Assembly: GCA_002438505.1 (NCBI GenBank)
Contig: DJPI01000044.1
Location: forward strand, 1 to 28,934
DNA length: 28,934 nucleotides
Direction of reading: 5' to 3'
Source of the DNA: Ruminococcaceae bacterium UBA6416
Lineage (GTDB): Bacteria > Bacillota > Clostridia > Oscillospirales > Acutalibacteraceae
The position numbers and the translations under genes were made by a program. A model generated the notes under the pieces. It was not told the origin of the DNA. It saw nothing but the letters and a program-made list of their open reading frames with translations, and ran no database searches. The stretch's first letter is position 1. Each line of letters starts with the position of its first letter. Positions 1-6,983 of this stretch are shown piece after piece.

Positions 1-320
1 GATAGGCGCGAGCAGCGCCGGGACAAAGTCCCTCTTGGCGCGCCAAAAAAGCTTCGGTCAATTAAGCCGGAGCTTTTATTTTTTTGCATTGGTTCAAAAA
101 AGGACAAGAGGGACGAGAACAAGGAGGGAGGAGCAACGCGACGGAAGAAAACAGTCCGGTGGACTGTTTTTGCCGACGGGGCAACGAGCAATGCGAGGCG
201 ATAGGCGCGAGCAGCGCCGGGATAAAGTCCCTCTTGGCGCGCCAAAAAAGCTTCGGTCAATTAAGCCGGAGCTTTTATTTTTTTGCTTTGGTTCAAAAAA
301 GGACAAGAGGGACGAGAACA
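1..320. repeat. Two tandem copies of a 121-bp structured repeat (period 199 bp)
   Basis: Bases 1-121 and 200-320 are the same sequence with only two differences seen (position 23 C/T and one base near 107 A/T). Each copy holds a hairpin GGGAC-AAA-GTCCC (20-32 in copy 1) inside a GGCGCG/CGCGCC pairing (5-10 with 39-44), then a terminator-like hairpin AAAGCTTCGG/CCGGAGCTTT followed by a T-rich run. The C/T change turns a C-G pair into U-G, so the hairpin survives. The spacer (122-199) has a perfect 10-bp stem, AAAACAGTCC-GGT-GGACTGTTTT, at 148-170. ORFs run through the region in several frames and on both strands, but they lack ribosome-binding sites and look spurious. The array may extend left of the window. 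This explains most of the gene-free first 380 bases. Confidence 0.85.
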
Positions 321-323
321 TCT

Positions 324-364
324 TTGACCGCCGTTCAGACTTTTGTCTGAAAACCGGCGGTCAA
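324..364. other. Long hairpin just downstream of the ABC permease stop
   Basis: TTGACCGCCG (324-333) pairs with CGGCGGTCAA (355-364), and inside it TTCAGAC (334-340) pairs with GTCTGAA (345-351) over a TTTT loop, leaving a three-base bulge. It ends 18 bases beyond the stop codon of the minus-strand permease gene. It lacks a clear T-run on either strand, so it may be a 3'-end stabilising hairpin or a boundary of the neighbouring repeat, not a classic intrinsic terminator. Confidence 0.6.
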
Positions 365-382
365 TTATATCTGAGGAATATA

Positions 383-1498
383 TTATTGTGTTATAACCCT
401 TTCCGATTTAAGTCGGCATATACCAAACAGGAAAATCAAAGCGATTAGCGCTATTGTTGACAAAGCCGAAACAGCAAGCTCGCTTCCAATAAAAGACTGA
501 TGGATAACATCATTGAACGTCGAAAACAGCCCTATTAACGGTATGTATTTAACCGGCACATTTTTTGGAAAAAAGCCAAACGAAATTAAGCCGGAAAGAA
601 AAATTCCAAATGCTAACAGCAATTCATTGAACAACTGCGAATTTTTAAGACTCTGAGAAAAAAGTGAAACCGTCAGCGATACGGTTACCGAAAGTGCCGC
701 CAAAATTAACAGTATAGCAATCAGTATAAGCACAGTGCACGGTGAACGGAGCATACCGGCGAAATACGGTGCATTTTCACCAAGCTGTTGAGAAAAGAAA
801 AACGATATAACATTTATGGAGAGCGATATTCCCGAAACGGCAGCTAAGGCCAGTGCCTTTCCAAAAAAAATCTTTCTCCGCGGCTTAACGGTCAGAAGCA
901 GACTTTCCAAAGTTTTCCGCTCTTTTTCTCCGGCAAACATATCGTTGGCAAAACCTGCGGTTGATTGAAAAATCAGAGATATCAATAAAACCGGCATTAT
1001 GAAATCCGAAATCGAGTCTGAGGCCGAGGGTGTTTTACCCTCTTCATCAAGCATATTCATACTAAAAAAATCACTGTGTTTTGTTTTATAAATTTCTGAA
1101 TAAAAGGCAGAAAAGCTTTCTCCGAATTTTGTTGCCGCAAGAAGAGATTTATATGAACGCGAGGAATAGATAAGATTGATTGAGCTGTTTTCTATCTTTA
1201 ATAAAAAGTCAATTTTGCCGCTTTGCAAATCGCTTTGAATCGCTTTTTCGTCATTTTCCGCATCAAAAAGGCAGGTTCTTTTATTCCGCCGGATATAATC
1301 ATCCAGAACCCTGTTTATATAACCGTTGTCTGAAACAACCGCAATTTTTGCCGTTGAGGAGGGAGAAGCGTTTAAGCTGTTTAATCCGAGTGACAGCAGA
1401 GGATAAATAAAAAGCGGAATTAACATTATTATGATTGAATATTTGTTTCTGATAATTTCCTTGATTTCCTTGGCAGCTATTATTCCTATTGTTTTCAT
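383..1498 (-). CDS. ABC-2 type transporter permease (NatB-like)
   Basis: Membrane half of an ABC exporter, 371 residues. The protein has one N-terminal membrane helix (about residues 18-38), a soluble extracytoplasmic region to about residue 150, then at least five hydrophobic segments to the C-terminus. That is the layout of NatB/ABC-2 permeases. The ATG at 1498 was chosen over an upstream in-frame ATG at 1537. AAGGAGA sits about nine bases before 1498, whereas 1537 lies inside the ATPase gene. The gap to the upstream ATPase stop is 14 bp, so the two are co-transcribed and surely work together. The substrate (sodium, antibiotic or peptide) cannot be read from sequence. The NatB name is by family resemblance only. 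Confidence 0.85.
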   Translation of the reverse strand: MKTIGIIAAKEIKEIIRNKYSIIIMLIPLFIYPLLSLGLNSLNASPSSTAKIAVVSDNGYINRVLDDYIRRNKRTCLFDAENDEKAIQSDLQSGKIDFLLKIENSSINLIYSSRSYKSLLAATKFGESFSAFYSEIYKTKHSDFFSMNMLDEEGKTPSASDSISDFIMPVLLISLIFQSTAGFANDMFAGEKERKTLESLLLTVKPRRKIFFGKALALAAVSGISLSINVISFFFSQQLGENAPYFAGMLRSPCTVLILIAILLILAALSVTVSLTVSLFSQSLKNSQLFNELLLAFGIFLSGLISFGFFPKNVPVKYIPLIGLFSTFNDVIHQSFIGSELAVSALSTIALIALIFLFGICRLKSERVITQ

Positions 1499-1512
1499 TG
1501 CTTTTGCTCTCC

Positions 1513-2199
1513 TTAATTCAGCGCAGACATAAGACATTTACTTTTTTCATCACTCTTGCTGTTTTTGAAAAAATCAGCCGTTAAAAAGCACTCTGCTGTT
1601 TTTCCGTCCTTTAAAATTGCAATGTTGTCACTCAAGTCCGATATTTCAAAAATATTGTGTGTTGCAACAAGAATGGACTTGTTTTTGCTCTTTAAAAACT
1701 TAATAAACTCAATCACATCGTTGGCTGTTTCAAGATCAAGCCCCGTTGAAGGCTCGTCCAAAAGGAGGAGATCCGGGTTGGAAATGAGGCAATTTGCAAA
1801 CGCAATTTTTTGTCTCATGCCCCGTGAATACTGAAAGGAGCGGCGGCAATAAAAGCTTTTGAAGTGGAGCGTTTCATCAAGTTCATCAATACGCTTTTCA
1901 ATAGCACTGCGGCTAAGATTGTTGATTTGACCGTAAAAGGTTATTATTTCCTTTCCGCTCAGATAATTATTAAGGGCAATGTCACCGCCCATCAAGGTTC
2001 CTATGCCGGCGTTTTTTTCAAGACGTATTTCTCCGCCGTCCGGTTTGAGGATACCGGATATAAGCCTTATTAAGGTGCTTTTTCCGGCTCCGTTTTTTCC
2101 AACGAGCGCAGTTATCTTTCCGGTTTCAATATTAAGATTAAGTTTGTCAATTACTTTATTTTTTGAAAACGACTTGCTCAGATTCAAAATCTCAACCAT
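1513..2199 (-). CDS. ABC transporter ATP-binding protein (NatA-like)
   Basis: Energy-coupling subunit for the adjacent permease, 228 residues. Visible motifs are Walker A GKNGAGKST (residues 34-42), the signature loop as the variant YSRGMRQK (124-131, replacing LSGGQ), Walker B LLLLDEP (144-150) with catalytic Glu149, the D-loop just after it, and switch His181. The ATG at 2199 has a perfect AGGAGG five bases upstream. A longer reading from 2256 would run through the leader terminator and is rejected. It is first of the two exporter genes and is preceded by a terminator and a small ORF, which suggests attenuation control. NatA-type exporter ATPases are the closest match, and an antimicrobial exporter is equally possible. 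Confidence 0.92.
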   Translation of the reverse strand: MVEILNLSKSFSKNKVIDKLNLNIETGKITALVGKNGAGKSTLIRLISGILKPDGGEIRLEKNAGIGTLMGGDIALNNYLSGKEIITFYGQINNLSRSAIEKRIDELDETLHFKSFYCRRSFQYSRGMRQKIAFANCLISNPDLLLLDEPSTGLDLETANDVIEFIKFLKSKNKSILVATHNIFEISDLSDNIAILKDGKTAECFLTADFFKNSKSDEKSKCLMSALN

Positions 2200-2213
2200 T
2201 TTTACCTCCTGTA

Positions 2214-2254
2214 TAAAAACGGAGCCGCTGTGCCCCAAAAAGACAAGCGGCTCC
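2214..2254 (-). terminator. Intrinsic terminator/attenuator in the ABC exporter leader
   Basis: On the minus strand, a perfect 9-bp stem GGAGCCGCT/AGCGGCTCC (2246-2254 with 2221-2229) is followed at once by GTTTTTAT. It lies between the small ORF (stop at 2278) and the ATPase start (2199), so transcripts must read through it to reach the exporter genes. Confidence 0.85.
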
Positions 2255-2277
2255 ACGGGGTTAAGTGCAAAAAGAGG

Positions 2278-2367
2278 TTATCTTCTCTTTCTACTTGCTC
2301 TGCCCATAGTCCATGCTGCGGCGCAGGTAACTCCGGCATATGCGATTGACCATGCAAGAAATGCCAT
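2278..2367 (-). CDS. Small hydrophobic 29-residue peptide / possible leader peptide
   Basis: A short ORF starts at ATG 2367 with AAAGGGGGAAATCAAC just upstream, giving a good Shine-Dalgarno. The peptide has a hydrophobic core (residues 2-20, starting MAFLAWSIAYAG, rich in Ala, with two Trp and one Cys) and a strongly basic tail ending RKRR. It sits between a strong SigA promoter and an intrinsic terminator, upstream of the ABC exporter. It could be a leader peptide whose translation controls terminator read-through, a small membrane protein working with the exporter, or a secreted or toxic peptide exported by it. I do not recognise the family. Confidence 0.6.
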   Translation of the reverse strand: MAFLAWSIAYAGVTCAAAWTMGRASRKRR

Positions 2368-2433
2368 GTTGATTTCCCCCTTTCCTCGATTTTTATGGTT
2401 ACATAATCATGCAACCGAATGAAAAGTTTGTTT

Positions 2434-2508
2434 AACAGGAACTTTTCTGCCTATGATTATACTATCATAGTTCCTGTTTGTCAAGAGAAATAGGAAGTAA
2501 AATTCCTA
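2434..2508. promoter_or_regulatory. Cluster of inverted repeats (probable XRE operators)
   Basis: Three dyads are packed between the divergent genes. AACAGGAACT (2434-2443) faces AGTTCCTGTT (2469-2478). CTATGAT (2451-2457) faces ATCATAG (2464-2470), centred on the minus-strand -10 box. TAGGAA (2491-2496) faces TTCCTA (2503-2508), abutting a TATAAT-like box (2507-2512) that could serve the plus-strand regulator. All share an AGGAA/TTCCT or ATCATAG core. Their overlap with the exporter promoter suggests repression by the adjacent XRE protein, which is an inference. Confidence 0.7.
2456..2484 (-). promoter_or_regulatory. SigA promoter for small ORF and ABC exporter
   Basis: Minus strand: TTGACA (2484-2479), 17-bp spacer, TATAAT (2461-2456). 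Both hexamers are perfect consensus. Transcription should begin near 2449, about 80 bases before the small ORF. Inverted-repeat arms occupy the spacer and flank the -10 box. Confidence 0.88.
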
Positions 2509-2543
2509 TAATGTGTAAAAATATTAAGAATTGAGGAAGAATA

Positions 2544-2873
2544 ATGCTCATTTATGAATTCAGACTTATAGGAAATAAACTCTTGACATTCAGAAAAAAG
2601 AACGGGCTGACCCAAAGCGAGGTTGCCGAAAAAGCCGGTTTATCCGACCGAACCTATGCAGACATTGAACGCGGCACAGTCAACATGAGGATTGAAACAG
2701 TTCTCAAAATCTGTGATGCGCTGAACATTACGCCCAATGAAATTTTAACTGTCGATGACGAAGACAGTGTTGTTCTTGAAGAAGAAATAATCAAAAGGTT
2801 AAGCCTTTGCACCCGAAGCGAAAAGGAGACTGCGCTCAGGCTTCTTAATGTTTATCTTGATTCGCTGAAATAA
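2544..2873 (+). CDS. XRE-family helix-turn-helix transcriptional regulator
   Basis: A DNA-binding regulator of 109 residues. A Cro/CI-type HTH spans about residues 12-66 (RKKNGLTQSEVAEKAGLSDR then TYADIERG). It is followed by a short acidic linker (VDDEDSVVLEEE) and a helical C-terminal tail of about 35 residues that probably dimerises. No ligand domain is visible. The start at 2544 has GAGGAAG about six bases upstream. It is divergent from the small ORF/ABC exporter unit, and the shared region carries several dyads, so it most likely represses that unit and perhaps itself. The plus-strand TATAAT at 2507-2512 lacks a well-spaced -35, consistent with weak or activated expression. Confidence 0.9.
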   Translation: MLIYEFRLIGNKLLTFRKKNGLTQSEVAEKAGLSDRTYADIERGTVNMRIETVLKICDALNITPNEILTVDDEDSVVLEEEIIKRLSLCTRSEKETALRLLNVYLDSLK

Positions 2874-2991
2874 CACGGGTTTTTGCTTTCTCTTATAATA
2901 CGAGGGTTTTTCTTTGCTGACCGCCGCAGTGTTTAATCACCGGATGCCCTTTTATTTCCCCGCCCCGCGAAAAAAACTTTCTTTCTACCCC

Positions 2992-3019
2992 TTGAAAAAA
3001 CGGAAAAAAGTGCTATAAT
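2992..3019 (+). promoter_or_regulatory. Promoter of the PHP/DRTGG/hydrogenase-like cluster
   Basis: TTGAAA (2992-2997), 16-bp spacer, TGcTATAAT extended -10 (hexamer 3014-3019). It leaves a leader of about 120 bases before the PHP gene. The rest of the 2874-3146 gap shows no gene. Confidence 0.75.
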
Positions 3020-3146
3020 ATAACTGTATATAGTATTATTGCGGTAATTTGACCTTTTTTACATATATTTTGCGCGTTTCGGAAGTTATTTAAGAGAGAT
3101 TTTTGAAAGACGAAGATTTTTAAAAAGGGGAGAGGAGAGTATAAAC

Positions 3147-4037
3147 TTGTCAGCAGATTTACATTGTCATACCAAGCTTTCAGACGGAACGATGGGTATT
3201 GACGACATCATCATCCTTGCAAAAAAAAGCGGGGTAACAACCCTCGCAATCACCGACCACGACTGCCTTGCCGGTACCGTTCGAGCCAAAATTATCGGCG
3301 AAAGATATGGCGTTACCGTTATTCCGGCGGTTGAGCTCACCTGCACGGACAAAAAGCGCGGCGGAAAGGCTCATATGCTTTGCTATTTTCCGGACAGCCC
3401 GGACAGACTTGAGGGCCTTTGCAAGCGCAATTCCCTCATCAGAAAAAGCGCCGGAAAGGTCATGGCCGTTAAGGTCACTCAGAAGTTCCCGGTTTCAACG
3501 GAGTTCATTGTTAAATGCGCAACAGGCTCAACGAACATCTATAAGCAGCACATTATGCAGGCTCTTCTTGAAAGCGGCTTCACAACAACAATTTTCGGAG
3601 AGCTTTTCAACTCCCTTTTCAAAAAGGGCGGGGAAAACTGCGTTCTTGTTGAGGCCACCTACCCCTCTCCGGAGGAGACGCTTCAGGCCATTCATGACGC
3701 GGGCGGCATTGCCGTTCTTGCTCACCCCGGATTTTATGACAACTTTGAGCTTTTGGATGAGCTCATCCCCCTCGGCCTTGACGGCGTTGAGGTCTGGCAC
3801 CCGGAAAACACTCCCGAACAGCAGGAGTATCTTAAAAAGAAGGCCAAAAAGCATAAGCTTGTGATGACCGGCGGAAGCGACTTCCACGGCGGCTACAACG
3901 CCCATCCCGTCCGTCTCGGCCAGTACGGCCCGGATGAGGATGCCCTTTCCGCTCTCATAAGCTACAAGGCAAAAATGAAGCGCAAACAGAAAAAAGCCGC
4001 CGCAATCAAAGAGATTGAGGAAAAGCAGGCAAAATAA
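3147..4037 (+). CDS. PHP-domain metal-dependent phosphoesterase
   Basis: A 296-residue PHP hydrolase of the TrpH/YciV (RNase AM-like) type. Metal-site motifs are in order: DLHCHTKLSDG (His6, His8, Asp13), ITDHD (Asp37, His38), AVELTC (Glu63), His76, LAHPG (His193) and GGSDFHG (Asp245, His247). Such enzymes remove phosphate from small nucleotides or phosphoesters. The exact substrate is not visible. The start is a TTG at 3147 with GGAGAGGAGAG upstream. No ATG fits, because DLHCH must lie near the N-terminus. The tail is very Lys-rich. It is first gene of the cluster. PHP proteins also occur beside DRTGG and Fe-S hydrogenase-like genes elsewhere in Clostridia and Thermotoga (recalled), suggesting turnover of a signal molecule. 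Confidence 0.9.
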   Translation: MSADLHCHTKLSDGTMGIDDIIILAKKSGVTTLAITDHDCLAGTVRAKIIGERYGVTVIPAVELTCTDKKRGGKAHMLCYFPDSPDRLEGLCKRNSLIRKSAGKVMAVKVTQKFPVSTEFIVKCATGSTNIYKQHIMQALLESGFTTTIFGELFNSLFKKGGENCVLVEATYPSPEETLQAIHDAGGIAVLAHPGFYDNFELLDELIPLGLDGVEVWHPENTPEQQEYLKKKAKKHKLVMTGGSDFHGGYNAHPVRLGQYGPDEDALSALISYKAKMKRKQKKAAAIKEIEEKQAK

Positions 4038-4061
4038 TTTTTTCAAAACGGAGGTATCCTT

Positions 4062-4643
4062 ATGGCGGACGATGTCAGAATATATAAAGGCAAAAAGGAA
4101 GAGCTTGATTTTTCAGCCAATCTTTCAACGGATATTGAGGCGCTCAATTCCTACCGCCTTAACGGCAACCTTCAAAAGGCAAAGGAGCTTGGAAAAAAGC
4201 TCGCCGGTCTCACTCCACTCATTGACGGGAATGAAAAAACCGAGCTTTCAATCGACTTCAAAAAGCTTCTTGCGCCCAAGTTTCAGTCACAGGACATTCT
4301 TTTTCAAATCCGGGTTCTGCTTGTCTTTGCGGCGGAATCGCTGCTTCAGCTCAAAATTCCGGCCGAGCAGCTTTCAACAACCGCAATCAACGCAATGCAT
4401 GACACGCTGCGCAAGGAACACTCCGCCTTTTATAAAAACATTTCAGACGGGGCGGCGTTCACGTTTTATTACCTTGCAATGAAAAAGGGCAATGACCTTG
4501 AAACCGACATCGGACAGGCGTTTGCAATGCTCTGCTCGGTGAGCAAAAACAGCGAAAGCTTCATTGAGGCCGGAAGGATAATCTGGAACACGGCCTGCAA
4601 AATTATTGAGGACGAAATTGAAAAAGCGCAGTTTGCGCTGTAA
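4062..4643 (+). CDS. Hypothetical helical protein in PHP cluster
   Basis: A 193-residue soluble protein I do not recognise. It has no signal peptide and no membrane helix. Apart from a short stretch near residues 80-100 (LLVFAAESLLQL), it looks mainly alpha-helical and Lys/Glu-rich. Only two cysteines are seen (CSVS and TACK near the C-terminus), so a metal site is unlikely. The start ATG at 4062 has GGAGG six to seven bases upstream, and it follows the PHP gene by 24 bp, so the two form one transcript. A terminator follows 39 bases after its stop, separating it from the DRTGG genes. Its job is probably tied to the PHP enzyme. Confidence 0.8.
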   Translation: MADDVRIYKGKKEELDFSANLSTDIEALNSYRLNGNLQKAKELGKKLAGLTPLIDGNEKTELSIDFKKLLAPKFQSQDILFQIRVLLVFAAESLLQLKIPAEQLSTTAINAMHDTLRKEHSAFYKNISDGAAFTFYYLAMKKGNDLETDIGQAFAMLCSVSKNSESFIEAGRIIWNTACKIIEDEIEKAQFAL

Positions 4644-4681
4644 GAAAATCAACATCAATCGGTGTTAACAAAAAAAATATG

Positions 4682-4718
4682 CGGCGAAAGACTTTTTATA
4701 TGCTCTTTCGCCGTTTTG
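4682..4718 (+). terminator. Intrinsic terminator inside the PHP/hydrogenase-like cluster
   Basis: A perfect 10-bp stem CGGCGAAAGA (4682-4691) / TCTTTCGCCG (4704-4713) is followed by TTTTGT. It splits the PHP/hypothetical pair from the DRTGG-GHKL genes. No convincing new promoter was seen before 4737, so partial read-through is likely. Confidence 0.78.
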
Positions 4719-4736
4719 TAAATATGGAGGAAAAGT

Positions 4737-5087
4737 ATGAAAGTCAAACAGGTTAAGGAAATTCTTGACGCCGAGGTTATTTGCGGGGACGATCTGCTTG
4801 AAACGGAGGTTCACACCGCCTGCGGCAGCGACATGATGAGTGACGTTCTTGCCTTTGTTAAAGAGCAGGCCGTTCTTCTCACGGGGCTTGTCAATCCCCA
4901 GGTTGTCCGGACGGCGGAAATGATGGATATGCACTGCATTGTTTTTGTCCGCGGAAAAAGGCCGAGCCTTGCAATGATCGAGCTTGCAGAGGAGCGGGAC
5001 ATGGTTATGCTCTGCACAAAGATGGAGATGTTCACAGCCTGCGGAAGGCTTTATTCCCAAGGCCTGAGGGGAGGCAGCGGAGCATAA
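4737..5087 (+). CDS. DRTGG-domain protein
   Basis: A 116-residue stand-alone DRTGG domain. It opens MKVKQVKEILDAEVICGDD and continues through a predicted alternating strand/helix fold (DVLAFVKEQAVLLTGLVNPQ, then CIVFVRGKRPS). It has five cysteines, including the pair CT and CG near residues 93-102. DRTGG domains are known mainly as partners of CBS, HPr kinase and phosphotransacetylase domains, and their ligand is uncertain. The start at 4737 is preceded by GGAGGAAAA. Its stop codon overlaps the next ATG by one base (TAATG), so translation is coupled to the GHKL ATPase. A second DRTGG protein lies at 6984-7310 on the other side of the Fe-S protein. The two probably act in one signalling complex. 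Confidence 0.85.
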   Translation: MKVKQVKEILDAEVICGDDLLETEVHTACGSDMMSDVLAFVKEQAVLLTGLVNPQVVRTAEMMDMHCIVFVRGKRPSLAMIELAEERDMVMLCTKMEMFTACGRLYSQGLRGGSGA

Positions 5088-5512
5088 TGGAGTCCATAAA
5101 GCTTCACTATGACGTTCCCGGAGATGACTTCACAAGAGCCGGTGCGGCCTCCGGTGACGTCAAAAGAACGCTCAAGCAGCTTGGAATTTCACCCGGCGTC
5201 ATCCGCAATGTTGCCGTTGCAATGTATGAGGGTGAAATCAACATGGTCATCCACGCCGGCGGAGGGGAAATTGACGTTGAAATTGACGGAGAAAACATCG
5301 CAATGACCCTTTCCGACCACGGCCCCGGAATTGAAAATGTTGAGCTTGCAATGAAAGAGGGATACTCAACCGCGCCGGACAACATCCGCTGTCTCGGTTT
5401 CGGCGCAGGAATGGGGCTTCCCAACATTAAAAAATATACCGATGAGTTTTCCATTGACACCGCCGTTGGTGTTGGAACAACGCTCAAACTTAAAGTTCAT
5501 ATTACGCAGTGA
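5087..5512 (+). CDS. GHKL ATP-binding protein (RsbW/SpoIIAB-like)
   Basis: A 141-residue histidine-kinase-like ATPase domain without a phosphoacceptor. The N-box is EGEINMVIHA with Glu48 and Asn52, the G1 box is SDHGPGI (76-82) and the G2 box is GFGAGMGLPNIKK (104-116). These are the features of anti-sigma-factor Ser kinases such as RsbW. The start overlaps the stop of the upstream DRTGG gene by one base. The neighbours (DRTGG proteins and an [FeFe]-hydrogenase-like Fe-S protein) suggest it relays a redox or hydrogen signal by phosphorylating a partner. No anti-anti-sigma factor or sigma factor is seen in the window, so the target is unknown. Confidence 0.9.
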   Translation: MESIKLHYDVPGDDFTRAGAASGDVKRTLKQLGISPGVIRNVAVAMYEGEINMVIHAGGGEIDVEIDGENIAMTLSDHGPGIENVELAMKEGYSTAPDNIRCLGFGAGMGLPNIKKYTDEFSIDTAVGVGTTLKLKVHITQ

Positions 5513-5615
5513 ACGGACGCAAAACACCTCAAAACGTCAATCATTTTTCAGGGCGAAACCTGTAACCGTCCTGTTATCCGGATACACAGACAAGAGATAT
5601 CCTTAAGGAGAAAAA

Positions 5616-6968
5616 ATGGAGAATATTTTTCATTCGGTGCGGCTTGACGATGAAAAATGTCAGGGCTGCACAAACTGCATCAAGCGCTGCCCGACCCAGG
5701 CCATACGGGTGCGCAACAAAAAGGCCTACATAATTTCCGACCGCTGCATTGACTGCGGCGAATGCATTAGGGTCTGTCCTCACCACGCAAAGTATGCCGT
5801 CAGCGAGCATTTCAACGAGCTTGTTCATTATAAATACCGCATTGCGCTTCCGGCTCCCTCGTTATACGGCCAGTTCAACAATCTTGACAATGTTGATTAC
5901 GTTCTCAACGGCCTTGAACGCATGGGCTTTGACGAGGTTTTTGAGGTCTCACGCGCTGCGGAGCTTGTCAGCGACGCCTCGCGCCGCATGATTGAGAGCA
6001 AAACGCTCACAAAACCCGTCATTTCCTCGGCGTGTCCGGCGGTTCTGCGGCTCATCAGAACAAGGTTTCCGAATCTCATCAAAAACATTCTTCCGCTTTT
6101 CACGCCCGTTGACCTTGCCGCAAGGCTTGCAAGAAAGGCGGCGCGGAAAAAAACCGGGTTTGAAAACAAGGACATCGGCGTTTTTTTCATCTCTCCCTGC
6201 CCGGCGAAGCGGACGGCAATTTCCAATCCGCTCTGCTATGACGGCGGAATAATCAACGGCGCTTTTGCAATCAAAGACATCTATCCCGTTCTTGTTCAAA
6301 CAATGGATAAGCTGAAAGCGGACGAGCTCAAACCGCTGAACGATTCCGGAATCATCGGAGTCGGCTGGGCAAGCAGCGGCGGAGAGGCCGCCGGGCTGCT
6401 CAAGGAGCGATATCTTGCCGCAGACGGCATTGAAAATGTTATCAATGTTCTTGAAGAGCTTGAGGACGAAAAGCTCAATGACCTCGATTTTATTGAGCTG
6501 AACTGCTGCACGGGCGGCTGCGTTGGCGGAGTTCTCACGGTTGAAAACCCCTATGTTGCCAAAGCGCGAATTCAAAGGCTGAGGAAATTCATGCCCGTTT
6601 CCTGCAACAGACTTCCGGAGGATTTTCACATTGACCTTTTGGGCTGGACTCATGAGCTCACTCCCTCCCCGGCAATGAAGCTTGCGGACAATGTCATCAA
6701 GGCTATGCAGATGATGGGCGAGCTGAAAAAGATTGAAGCCGAGCTGCCCGGCCTTGACTGCGGAATCTGCGGCGCTCCGTCCTGCCGCGCTCTTGCGGAC
6801 GATATTGTCAGAGGCTACGCGGAAAAGGACGACTGCATCTTTTGGGCGGCAAAAAGCGAGAACGAGGATATCCTCCCAGCTCCGTTCAGAAAAAAGGAAA
6901 AGCACGCCGTTGAGCCGAACGCGGAAACCTCAAACGATTTTGAAGAAAACTTTCTCAAAGATGATTAA
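5616..6968 (+). CDS. [FeFe]-hydrogenase-like 4Fe-4S protein, sensory type
   Basis: A 450-residue cytoplasmic iron-sulfur protein. Residues 11-56 carry two ferredoxin 4Fe-4S motifs (Cys15/18/21/25 and Cys44/47/50/54). A hydrogenase large-subunit-like domain follows, with the H-cluster loops SSACP (Cys140), SPCPAK (Cys195) and ELNCCTGGCVGG (Cys298, Cys302). The C-terminus has a further CGICGAPSC...DC site (Cys382/385/390/407). All four H-cluster ligands are kept, but the proton-transfer Cys before Cys140 is Ala and the Glu after the second loop is absent. This pattern fits sensory hydrogenases better than hydrogen-producing ones. It has GGAG before the ATG. Its place between GHKL and DRTGG genes supports a sensing role. 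True H-cluster binding is unproven. Confidence 0.88.
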   Translation: MENIFHSVRLDDEKCQGCTNCIKRCPTQAIRVRNKKAYIISDRCIDCGECIRVCPHHAKYAVSEHFNELVHYKYRIALPAPSLYGQFNNLDNVDYVLNGLERMGFDEVFEVSRAAELVSDASRRMIESKTLTKPVISSACPAVLRLIRTRFPNLIKNILPLFTPVDLAARLARKAARKKTGFENKDIGVFFISPCPAKRTAISNPLCYDGGIINGAFAIKDIYPVLVQTMDKLKADELKPLNDSGIIGVGWASSGGEAAGLLKERYLAADGIENVINVLEELEDEKLNDLDFIELNCCTGGCVGGVLTVENPYVAKARIQRLRKFMPVSCNRLPEDFHIDLLGWTHELTPSPAMKLADNVIKAMQMMGELKKIEAELPGLDCGICGAPSCRALADDIVRGYAEKDDCIFWAAKSENEDILPAPFRKKEKHAVEPNAETSNDFEENFLKDD

Positions 6969-6983
6969 TTGAAAGGAACAATT

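Noticed and set aside
1..320. CRISPR array
   Set aside because: There are only two copies, 121 bp long with a 78-bp gap and internal hairpins, and no cas genes.
35..448. 137-codon open frame across the left-edge repeats
   Set aside because: It translates hairpin repeats, lacks a Shine-Dalgarno and competes with overlapping frames on both strands. Best read as non-coding.
2478..2512. TTGTCA and TATAAT as a plus-strand promoter for the XRE gene
   Set aside because: The spacing is 23 bp, too long for SigA. The TTGTCA is better explained as part of the minus-strand -35 region.
5949..6905. 318-codon open frame on the minus strand
   Set aside because: It is wholly antisense to the well-supported hydrogenase-like gene, has no ribosome site and no recognisable motif.
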